Below, piece after piece: positions 1-7,100 of a stretch of 14,176 nucleotides of DNA (position 1 is the stretch's first letter; each line of letters begins with the position of its first letter). Below the pieces are notes generated by a model. The model was not told the DNA's origin. It saw nothing but the letters and a program-made list of their open reading frames with translations, and did not search any database. The stretch spans positions 1 through 14,176 of the forward strand of contig JACRBO010000542.1 in NCBI GenBank assembly GCA_016219235.1, read 5' to 3'. Origin of the DNA: Chloroflexota bacterium. Lineage in GTDB: Bacteria > Chloroflexota > Anaerolineae > Fen-1058. The translations under genes and the position numbers were made by a program.

Positions 1-3000
1 GAAGCAATCTCAATGTTTTCGGGAGACTGCTTCGCAACAGGCGCTCGCAGTGACGCTAATTGAAGCGTTGGCGTTGGCGGCGCGATGCCCGCCGTCATGG
101 TGTAACTGAAACCCGCCACTTTCAATGTCACCAAAAAGAGATCCGTGTTGGGATCGTTGCAGGTCTTGCCGGGCGGACACGCCAGATAAGTCTGCACCAG
201 GAACGGCTCGTCGGAGTTGCCGCGCCTCACGTTGATCAGCGGTGGCAGGCCCGGACGCGGCATCACCGTGCCCGGCAAGGTAAACGTGTTGCTGACCGTC
301 GTCGGCACCTGGATCAACATTGCGGCTGCACCGGGCAAAGAAACATCTTGCACGTTGGCGCTGGTATGCGCGGCGATGGTCGATGTGTACGTGCCGATGG
401 TGGCCGAAGGATTGACTGCGACGCCGAACTTGAACGTGGAGACGCTCACCGCCCCGATCGGCTGAGCTAAGTTCCAGCGGAGTTGCTGCCGCCCATTGAT
501 CGTCGTAATCGTCGGATCGCCCGCGCCGCCCGATGACGTGCCCGGTCGATAGGTGATACTGATCGGCAGCGTGTGCGTGACCGCTTGCAGCGTGACTGCT
601 TGATTGAATGGATTCTCAAAGGCCAGCGTATAGCCGTTGTTCACGCCGGACTGCACCGAGTAAATATCGGCTTTGGCCGACAGCCTCACGTTCGCGCTGC
701 TGCCCTCGATCAACGCCGCATACGTCGCATACGCCGCCGGAATGAAGGCCGGCGCGAAGGCGTTGTTGACCACGCCAAACCAGCCGTTTCGAACGTTGAA
801 TTTCATGAAGCGCAGCTCAGCGCCGCTTTGCGGCGTGAAGCCATTGAGTTGATTCATCACCAGCGTGCCGGTCAGGTCGGCGCGGCCCGGATAGAATTGC
901 TGCTCGCCCGTGTTCGCCACGTTGAGCTGATCGAACGTGCCGGTGATCGATCCGCCGATGTCGATGCTCAACGTCGCCGTGGGGCTTTGCCGGTAGTAGT
1001 CGCCGATGGTGAGCGAGCCTGCATGGTTCAACCCGCCGGGCGCGACCACGCCGCCGATGTTGTCCACCGCATCCGAGATGATGCCGGTGCCATTGAGCAC
1101 GCCGCCGTACAGGTACATGCCGAAGAAATTGCCGGTGCGTGTGACGATGCCGTTCACGTTGAGTGTGCCGCTGTACTGATACACCGTTACGAGGCTGTTG
1201 GTACCGCTGATGTTAGCGACGCCGCGATTGGTGAACGCGCCGCTCGTGCCCACCTTTACGCCGCCGTTGAAGTTCATGACGCCGCTCGCTTCGTTCGTCC
1301 AATGCGCTCCCATCTGGGCCTGGCCGATGTTGACCGTGCCGTAGTTGCGGATGCGGGCATAAAACACGTTGTTCGTGGTGGGCGTAGCGCCAATGATATT
1401 CGCTGTCGCGCCGGGCGGGATAACGAACGCGCCCGAGTCGCTGCTGGCATAGCCGAGCGACCAGGTCAACCTTTGCGTGACGGTCAGGCTGGCCGAGTTG
1501 AACAGGTAGAGCTGGTAATTGGCCTGGACGTTGAGATTGATGTTCCCCGGATTATCGTTGAACACGTGGTTGGCCGTCAGCGGCCCCAGCAGGTTCAACG
1601 ATCCGATCACGCGCAGCCGGTTCAACACCACGGTCGTCGTCGCGTACACTTGCGGGATCAGGCCGGAGGCGTACGGGCGTCCAATCACGGCCGAGTCGCC
1701 GGGTTGAGGCGAGGTTCCGCCGCAGTTGCTCCAGTTGCGCACGTTGGCCCAGTCATTGCCGAAGGCGGTGGTGAAGATGCAATACTCCGGCAGGCCCAGC
1801 ACGTCGCGCGGGGTGCGGGCGTTGTCGTTGGCAACGCCATCGCCCAGCACAACGGCGTTGCCCCAGCATTTCACCGCGCCGGTGTTCAACAGCGCACAGG
1901 TTGACGAAGTGCCGGCGCTGATGCCGCCCGCCGTAATCGCCGTCACGCCGCTGGTCAGGCCCACCACATCCGTCGGTACGCTGATGCTTTGCGTGCTGCT
2001 GATGCCCAGCTGCCCCACGTCGTTGCGGCCCCAGCACTTGACGCCGCCGCCCGAGGTCAGCACACACGAGTGCCAGCCGCCCGCCGCGATTGAGGTTACG
2101 CCGCTCGATAACCCGATCACGTCCGTCGGCGCAGTCGTGTTCGTGATGTTGCCCGTGCCCAGCTGCCCGTACTGGTTGCTGCCCCAGCACTTCACTGCGC
2201 CGGCGACGATGGCGCAGCTGTGTTCCCCGCCCGCCGCAATCGAGGTGACGTTGCTGCCCCCGATCAAGCCGCTCACATCTACCGGTACTGATGAAGGCGA
2301 ATTGCTGCCGCGTCCGAGTTGTCCACTGCCATTCGCGCCCCAACACTTAGCGCCGCCATCGACGATGGCACACGAGTGGTTCGAGCCGCCGTCAATGGCC
2401 GTCACGCCGCTGCTCAGGCCGACCACATCCGTCGGCACGGTGGTGTTGCTGTTATTTCCGGTTCCCAATTGGCCGTCGAGATTGTAGCCCCAGCACCTGG
2501 CCGCGCCGTCTGCCACGGCGCAGGCATGGTTGGCGCCAAGCCCAACTGTCGTGACACCGCTCGAAAGCCCAACCACATCGGTCGGCACGCTACTGCCGGT
2601 GAGGTTGCCGGTGCCGAGTTGTCCCACGTTGTTGGCGCCCCAGCATTTAACGCCGCCGTTGATGATGGCGCAGCTCATCATGCCGCCGGCGACCACGCTG
2701 CCGGCGCCGCTGGTGACGCTCACCACATCCACCGGCATAAAGCGTGGCGTGGTTGTGCCATCCCCCAGATGGCCGGAGCTGTTGCTGCCCCAGCACAACA
2801 GGCGGCCATTGCTCATCTGCGCGCAGACATGATTGCCGCCCGCGCTAATGCCCTGCACCGTCGCGCCGCCGTTGCCATCGGGCGCAGTTACACTCGATTC
2901 GGCGTGCGTGCTGGCACGCACGCGCGTCTGCCCGATGGACAACACAACGGCCACCGCCCCTAACCCGATCAATCCGCACGCGATCACGCGCCACACTTTT

Positions 3001-3011
3001 GAAGTAAACAT
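1..3011 (-). CDS. Secreted RCC1-repeat propeller protein with beta-solenoid-like region (partial, 3' end outside window)
   Basis: An uninterrupted frame of 1,003 codons runs from an ATG at 3011 to the window edge. Residues 1-8 are basic, 9-27 form a hydrophobic core and VRA/S at 31-34 is a plausible signal-peptidase site, so the protein is exported. Residues 55-408 hold seven RCC1-type repeats (core CWGxNxxGQLG), enough for one closed seven-blade propeller. An NWSNC...PGD module follows (about 425-440), then Gly/Asn-rich beta-solenoid-like sequence (about 535-770) with GGVVAPGG and a SIDIGGSITGTFDQLNV stretch typical of autotransporter-like passenger repeats. A further beta module of uncertain type (perhaps DUF11/CARDB-like) covers about 790-1003. 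Eukaryotic RCC1 is a GTPase exchange factor; secreted bacterial RCC1 repeats are more likely binding scaffolds, and no ligand can be read from the sequence. ATG 3011 is preferred because AAGGGGGG lies just upstream; an in-frame ATG at 3029 lacks such a site. Confidence 0.93.
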   Translation of the reverse strand, partial: MFTSKVWRVIACGLIGLGAVAVVLSIGQTRVRASTHAESSVTAPDGNGGATVQGISAGGNHVCAQMSNGRLLCWGSNSSGHLGDGTTTPRFMPVDVVSVTSGAGSVVAGGMMSCAIINGGVKCWGANNVGQLGTGNLTGSSVPTDVVGLSSGVTTVGLGANHACAVADGAARCWGYNLDGQLGTGNNSNTTVPTDVVGLSSGVTAIDGGSNHSCAIVDGGAKCWGANGSGQLGRGSNSPSSVPVDVSGLIGGSNVTSIAAGGEHSCAIVAGAVKCWGSNQYGQLGTGNITNTTAPTDVIGLSSGVTSIAAGGWHSCVLTSGGGVKCWGRNDVGQLGISSTQSISVPTDVVGLTSGVTAITAGGISAGTSSTCALLNTGAVKCWGNAVVLGDGVANDNARTPRDVLGLPEYCIFTTAFGNDWANVRNWSNCGGTSPQPGDSAVIGRPYASGLIPQVYATTTVVLNRLRVIGSLNLLGPLTANHVFNDNPGNINLNVQANYQLYLFNSASLTVTQRLTWSLGYASSDSGAFVIPPGATANIIGATPTTNNVFYARIRNYGTVNIGQAQMGAHWTNEASGVMNFNGGVKVGTSGAFTNRGVANISGTNSLVTVYQYSGTLNVNGIVTRTGNFFGMYLYGGVLNGTGIISDAVDNIGGVVAPGGLNHAGSLTIGDYYRQSPTATLSIDIGGSITGTFDQLNVANTGEQQFYPGRADLTGTLVMNQLNGFTPQSGAELRFMKFNVRNGWFGVVNNAFAPAFIPAAYATYAALIEGSSANVRLSAKADIYSVQSGVNNGYTLAFENPFNQAVTLQAVTHTLPISITYRPGTSSGGAGDPTITTINGRQQLRWNLAQPIGAVSVSTFKFGVAVNPSATIGTYTSTIAAHTSANVQDVSLPGAAAMLIQVPTTVSNTFTLPGTVMPRPGLPPLINVRRGNSDEPFLVQTYLACPPGKTCNDPNTDLFLVTLKVAGFSYTMTAGIAPPTPTLQLASLRAPVAKQSPENIEIA
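1788..2849 (-). repeat. Seven tandem RCC1 repeats inside the RCC1 protein gene
   Basis: Seven units of about 50 codons encode residues 55-408. Each unit has the pattern AGG.H.CA...G...CWG.N..GQLG.G....VP.DV.GL.SGV. Units 2-6 are closely similar in protein and partly in DNA (for example the stretches near 1941-1979 and 2400-2438 on the plus strand match closely, three repeat lengths apart). Unit 1 varies (GHLGDG), and unit 7 is degenerate, with a small insertion before its first Cys and loss of the GQLG motif. Every unit keeps two Cys residues: C63/C73, C114/C123, C164/C173, C214/C223, C266/C275, C316/C326 and C372/C382. This is a protein-level repeat, not a mobile or regulatory DNA repeat. 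Confidence 0.93.
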
Positions 3012-3015
3012 GCTT

Positions 3016-3023
3016 CCCCCCTT
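3016..3023 (-). promoter_or_regulatory. Ribosome binding site of the RCC1-repeat gene
   Basis: On the minus strand AAGGGGGG ends four bases before the ATG at 3011 (six if only AAGGGG pairs). It lies between the ATG at 3029 and the one at 3011, so it supports the downstream ATG. An in-frame TAG lies two codons upstream of the 3029 ATG. Confidence 0.6.
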
Positions 3024-3029
3024 GTACAT

Positions 3030-3092
3030 GATCCACTAAGGACACGAAGCAGCACGAAGAAAACTTAGTGGCCTTCGTGTTCTTCGTGGATC
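3030..3092. repeat. Intergenic palindrome A (TTCGTG/CACGAA type)
   Basis: The left arm 3030-3049 and the right arm 3073-3092 are reverse complements at 18 of 20 positions (right arm CTTCGTGTTCTTCGTGGATC). A second, nested pairing is possible: CCACTAAG at 3033-3040 is the exact complement of CTTAGTGG at 3064-3071, so two alternative folds exist. CACGAAG occurs at 3043 and 3053, TTCGTG at 3074 and 3083, giving a spacing of about 9-10 bases. The element starts five bases after the stop of the 139-residue gene and ends close to the ribosome binding site of the RCC1 gene. There is no T-run after it on the minus strand, so a simple intrinsic terminator is not supported. I recall similar TTCGTG palindromes scattered between genes in environmental bacteria; that is memory, not a search result. 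Confidence 0.75.
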
Positions 3093-3097
3093 AATCT

Positions 3098-3517
3098 TTA
3101 GATCACGATCACATCTTCCGGCTTGTTTGGATCGAACTTCACCCGCACACCCTCCCCCGGCCTTGGAATCGCGATGCGCGACACCATCGCCTTCACCTCG
3201 GTCTCGTACGCCATCATGCCCATCGGTTCCACGCGCAGGCGCAGCTTCACATACGGATTCTTGTTGATGGTCACGCCCGTGTCACTGATGGCGAGGATCG
3301 TCGCCGCAGCCTCCACGCCGTTCGCCTTGATGCGCCGATAGTTGCCGGGTGTCGTCAGGAAGCCGCTGAACATGGCCGCCAGAAATACCGCAGTGCCCGC
3401 CGCTAACAACACAATGTAGAGTGTGGAGTTTCTGCGCGGTTCTGCCAGCGCGATGATGGCAAAGATGTACGCAGCGTACAGTCCCATTCCAAAGAAGATG
3501 CGTCGCAAAGAAATCAC
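3098..3517 (-). CDS. Small membrane protein with two transmembrane helices and C-terminal beta domain
   Basis: This 139-residue protein starts at GTG 3517, which has GGAG five bases upstream (3523-3526). The frame stays open to another GTG at 3559, but those 14 extra codons run partly through the left arm of palindrome B and have no ribosome binding site, so I reject them. Hydrophobic segments lie at about 7-25 and 32-54, separated by the polar EPRRNS turn. The rest (about 60-139) is a predicted beta domain, with ATILAISDTG at 72-81, alternating hydrophobic strands (VKLRLRVEP) and PRPGEGVRVKFDP at 118-130. Small two-helix proteins of this style, some annotated DUF3592, are familiar in bacteria but their function is unknown to me. 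The topology and the TG...V.L.L...PG..V.VKFD pattern are shared with the neighbouring gene at 3601-4083. The next gene downstream is the RCC1 protein gene, 86 bases away. Confidence 0.88.
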   Translation of the reverse strand: MISLRRIFFGMGLYAAYIFAIIALAEPRRNSTLYIVLLAAGTAVFLAAMFSGFLTTPGNYRRIKANGVEAAATILAISDTGVTINKNPYVKLRLRVEPMGMMAYETEVKAMVSRIAIPRPGEGVRVKFDPNKPEDVIVI

Positions 3518-3522
3518 GGTCG

Positions 3523-3526
3523 CTCC
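3523..3526 (-). promoter_or_regulatory. Ribosome binding site deciding the start of the 139-residue gene
   Basis: GGAG on the minus strand, five bases before the GTG at 3517. It decides between that GTG and the upstream GTG at 3559, which lies next to palindrome B and has no purine-rich site at the right distance. Confidence 0.6.
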
Positions 3527-3536
3527 ATGCCTTTCA

Positions 3537-3595
3537 ACCGCGAATGAACGCGAATCCACGCTAATGATTCGCGGTCATTCGCGTCAATTCGCGGT
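3537..3595. repeat. Intergenic palindrome B (ATTCGCG/CGCGAAT type)
   Basis: Arms 3537-3555 and 3577-3595 are reverse complements at 17 of 19 positions (right arm ATTCGCGTCAATTCGCGGT). The right side is three consecutive 10-base units at 3567, 3577 and 3587 (ATTCGCGGTC, ATTCGCGTCA, ATTCGCGGTG), and the left side has two inverted units. The right arm is identical, base for base, to that of palindrome C at 4152-4170. The element lies five bases beyond the stop of the 160-residue gene and before the 139-residue gene. Confidence 0.8.
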
Positions 3596-3600
3596 GAGAT

Positions 3601-4083
3601 TCATATCTGTTGAATCCAACCCACATCGGGAAACACAAACGCGGGCCGTATCACATCGAACTTCACCCCCACGCTCTGCCCCGGCTGCACGCGCGGCGCA
3701 TCGATCGCCTTGATGCGCCAGCCATCGGTTGTTACTGACTGTGCTCGTCCATCAGGCAGTGTGAGATCGAGCGTCAACGTCACATACAGCCACTCACCGC
3801 GCTTCGATGTGCCAGTCTGCTCAACAGACACGATCGCTGCCTCCATCGGCACTGCCCGCAGCCGCGCCGCCTCCTGCCCGCCGATCTTTTCCGCCAGCCG
3901 GCCAATCGCCGGGATGCTCACGACCACCGTGATGATCATCGTGAGCACCAGCAACAACAGGAACCGCCCCAGCGAGAAGCCATCCGTTGGCAGAAAGTGA
4001 TTGAGCAGCGCCGACACCGGCAAGCCGATCACAAAGCCGTAGCCCGCGTAAGTCATCACGGCTTTGGCATAAGCGTCGGTCAT
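3601..4083 (-). CDS. Small membrane protein with two transmembrane helices and C-terminal beta domain (probable paralogue of the downstream gene)
   Basis: This 160-residue protein runs from ATG 4083 to TGA 3601. Upstream on the minus strand, AAGAAGGG gives a Shine-Dalgarno-like site with its AAGG core eight bases before the ATG. Hydrophobic segments lie at about 12-30 and 40-60 (FLLLLVLTMIITVVVSIPAI), followed by a charged helix (about 61-78) and a beta domain (about 80-160) with AAIVSVEQTG, YVTLTLDLTLPDG and QPGQSVGVKFD. It matches the 139-residue neighbour in helix positions, in A.I..I..TG near the start of the soluble part and in PG..V.VKFD near the end, but overall identity is low. There is no signal-peptide cleavage site and no catalytic motif. 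It lies 95 bases after the giant gene and 83 bases before its paralogue, with a palindrome in each gap, so co-transcription is possible but not shown. Function unknown. Confidence 0.9.
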   Translation of the reverse strand: MTDAYAKAVMTYAGYGFVIGLPVSALLNHFLPTDGFSLGRFLLLLVLTMIITVVVSIPAIGRLAEKIGGQEAARLRAVPMEAAIVSVEQTGTSKRGEWLYVTLTLDLTLPDGRAQSVTTDGWRIKAIDAPRVQPGQSVGVKFDVIRPAFVFPDVGWIQQI

Positions 4084-4091
4084 TCGTTCAC

Positions 4092-4098
4092 CCTTCTT
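4092..4098 (-). promoter_or_regulatory. Ribosome binding site of the 160-residue gene
   Basis: AAGAAGG on the minus strand within AAGAAGGGTG, ending eight bases before the ATG at 4083. The spacing is normal and it supports this start. Confidence 0.5.
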
Positions 4099-4099
4099 G

Positions 4100-4170
4100 T
4101 TGAAAAGTTAAACCGCGAATCAACACGAATCTTCGCGAATGATTAGCGTTGATTCGCGTCAATTCGCGGT
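4100..4170 (-). terminator. Possible intrinsic terminator after the giant gene
   Basis: Read on the minus strand, palindrome C can fold into a stem of up to 19 positions (3 mismatches) with a loop of about 21 bases. It begins eight bases after the TAA of the giant gene and is followed directly by TTTAACTTTT, which is T-rich. Against this, the loop is large, the stem is imperfect, and the same repeat type in the other two gaps has no T-run. It may equally be a scattered repeat that happens to be followed by Ts. Confidence 0.35.
4112..4170. repeat. Intergenic palindrome C (ATTCGCG/CGCGAAT type)
   Basis: Arms 4112-4130 and 4152-4170 are reverse complements at 16 of 19 positions. It is built from 10-base units: inverted units at 4115, 4125 and 4135 (CGCGAATCAA, CACGAATCTT, CGCGAATGAT) and direct units at 4142, 4152 and 4162 (ATTAGCGTTG, ATTCGCGTCA, ATTCGCGGTG). 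The right arm is identical to that of palindrome B. It occupies most of the gap between the giant gene and the 160-residue gene. Confidence 0.8.
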
Positions 4171-4178
4171 GAATGGCT

Positions 4179-7100
4179 TTACCGTCGAACCACCGGCAGA
4201 TACACGTGCTTCACATCCGATACATCCACCGTCTGCGATTCATTGCCATACACATCGCGCGCACGGATCATGACGAACGCGATCGGTGTGCCACCAACCC
4301 ACGTCGTCCGATTGAACGACCAGTTGCTGCCGTTCAACGTCGCGAGTTGATATGTCGTCCCACCGTCGAGACTGATCGCCACTTCGCTCACACCCGATCC
4401 ATCGAAGACCGTGCCGCTGACCGTCGAGCCGGCATCGCTGACGTTGATCGTCGGCCCGGTCGTGTCCAGTGTGATCGTGATCGGTGCGCTGTTCGGCCCG
4501 ACGTTGCCCGCCGCATCAACGGCCCGCGCCACCACTTGCAGCGGATCACCGTCGGTGTTGGCCGCATCGATCGGCAGCGTCCACTCAACTTGTCCGACCT
4601 GCGGCGCATTCACCAGCACCGAGCCATCACCCAGCAGCGCCTTCTTAAACGCGCCGCCGTTCAGACTGACCTCGACCGAACTCAGGAAACCGGAATCATC
4701 AAACGCCAGTCCTTTCAGCAAACCGAAGGCTTTGGTGAAGACCAGCGTCGGCGTGAACTGCACCGACGGCACCAGACCATCGGTCTTCACCGTCACCGTG
4801 TCCGTCGAGACTTTGCCATTGGTGGACTGCACTTGCAGCGTCCACAACTGGTTGTAACCGGCGGGCAGCGTATGCGTCACACTCTGCACCGCGCCCAGCG
4901 CGCCCAACAGGCTGAAGCCCGCGCCCTTGTTGATACTCACCGACTGCGCCTTGCACATCAGGAATGGACTGCCCAGATCGATGTACAGCGGCAGTTTGAA
5001 CACGCCGGGCGGCGCAAACACGATCGGGCCAACTTTGGCGAATTTGGCTTTGCCCACACTGTTGTCGATGGCATACGCCGTGGTCGCGGGCGGCTGCGGC
5101 AGATTCGGCAAGCCTTGATAGGCCAGCGTCGCCGAGACAGGCACGCTGAACACGCCGGTTGAAGCAGGCGTCAGCGCTTTCGCCGTCAACGTTACCGTCG
5201 CCGGTTGACCCGCGCTCGCATCCACTTGCAGCACCCACTGGCGGCTGTTGGCCGGGCACGATTGGCAGCTCGCGCCACCGATCAGGCTCACGAAGTTCAT
5301 CAACGCGGGCGCCTGGCCCAGCGTCACCGTCATCGGTTGATTGTTGTATGACAGGACGTCCACGTTATTGACAGTGATCGTCAGCGTCGCCACTTCATTC
5401 GGCTGCAACTGCGTCTTGAAGCCCGGATTGATCTTCACCAGCGGCGCGATCCACTGCGTGGGCAGATCGGACGCGACCGATGGATAACCGTTCGCCAGCG
5501 AGGGCCAGTAGACTTTATCGGTGAACGTGATCGGCCCGGTGATGATCTGCGTCGTGGAGATGCGCGCCCCCGATGGGATGATCGCGCCGACGCCGTCATT
5601 CACGGCCACATACGCCAGCATCGACACGGGCACGCCTGCCGTCGCGCCGATGCCATTGCGATCGAACACGATCTCCGTGTCATCATTCGCGATCGCGTAA
5701 CTGGCGTTCGTTGGCGAGATGATCCAGCCCGCGCCCGTGTTCGAGTAGATGGTGTACGTCGGCACACCGCTGATCACCAGCGCGTAATCAGCCGCGAAGG
5801 GCAGCGTATGAACGGCTTCGCCGCCGGGCATGATCGGGCCAAGCGAGCTCGTCGAGCCGCCCGCCTGCGTGTCGAGATAGATCGCTAAGCGTTTCTCCAG
5901 ATTCCAATCGCTGCCCGTGAAGCCCAGATACAACTTGTTCGCGTCCCACGTCGCCAGCATCAACGCGGGCTTCTGGATCGCGTATGGATCATAGGTGGCG
6001 AACATGCCTTCGGTGTATTCCGTGTTCGCAAAGTCGAGCAAGCCATCGGGCAGAATCGCAGACGGCGTGCGCAGGCGATTGATCAGGTACGGCCCGTCGT
6101 GCACCACGCGCTGATTGCCCGCGCTGTCCACCACGCGCACATGCGCATACCACGCGCCCGGCGCATCCAGCACGCGCGAGACTTGATTCACGCCCACTAC
6201 ACTCGTCGGCAGCGTATTGCTGATCTGATCGATCACGGCGTAGCGCGTGATGGGATTCGCATCGATGATCGGATTCCACGTGATCACCAGCGTCGGCGTG
6301 ATGTTGGTGTACCACTTATCGCCCTGCAAGTTGCCGCTGATCACGGGCCGCGCGATCAACGTGTCCGTCGTCACGCGCTGGATCGAGTGAATCACATTAC
6401 CAAACGCATCACGCGCCACACTGCGGAACGTGATTGTGCGCTGATCGCTGCGTTCGATGTTGGACTGATCGAACCACGGACCGGGCGCAGTGAAGAAGAG
6501 CGGCTGGCGCGTCCAGCGTTCGCCGTCGAACGTGCGGAACGCCTGAATCGGATTGGGGCTGATCAACGTGCCGCTGATGTTCACGCGCAGGAAACCTTCA
6601 CGATACAACATCGGCGTGTTCAGCGTGCCGCTGATCGTGGGGATAGCGGCCGCGCTGCGATTGACGAACGATTCGCCGATAAACCACGCTCGATTCGGCA
6701 GTTGATTTCCCGCGCGATCGGTGGCGCGGGCATACACCCGATAGTCCCCGTCGGCTCCAAAGGTCAGTGTCGCGCTCAAGGGTGTGATCGAGGCGTTCGG
6801 GATGCCCAACGTCGCCACTTGCCACGTTGTCGGCAGCGTGGACGTGTACGGCAAATTCGGATTCGTGATCGGGCCGGTGACGCCCACTTCGACGCGCGCC
6901 ACGCCCGACGGGATCATGAACGGCAGATCGGCTTCGTGCAGGAACGACGCATTGGTGCCCGGCGCACCGACCATGATGTCGCGGATACCGTTGCCGTCGA
7001 TGTCACCCGCGCTCAAGTAGCCGCCCGCTTGCTGCGAACCGAGTGTACCATAGATGAACAGCGTGGCGCTGATGAACGGCATATCGCGCAGCCACGGCGT

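Noticed and set aside
573..1904. A 443-residue open frame on the plus strand
   Set aside because: It lies opposite the RCC1 gene, is rich in Arg, His and Ala, shows no domain and has no ribosome binding site. It is a high-GC antisense shadow.
1753..2346. A 197-residue minus-strand frame overlapping the RCC1 gene
   Set aside because: It is a shifted frame of the RCC1 repeats, with no start signal of its own; the CWG/GQLG frame is the real one.
1788..2849. Regular repeats of about 153 bases as a satellite or CRISPR-like array
   Set aside because: The period is a whole number of codons, the similarity follows the protein motif, and there are no unique spacers between identical repeats.
3027..3029. 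ATG at 3029 as start of the RCC1 protein
   Set aside because: In frame, but the purine-rich site lies after it and fits the ATG at 3011; the 3029 start would add MYKGGS before the signal peptide.
3557..3559. GTG at 3559 as start of the small membrane protein
   Set aside because: The added 14 codons run partly through palindrome B and have no ribosome binding site; GTG 3517 has GGAG at the right distance.
4142..4171. TTGACG within palindromes B and C as a -35 box
   Set aside because: TTGACG is part of the repeat unit and no -10-like hexamer lies 16-18 bases downstream.
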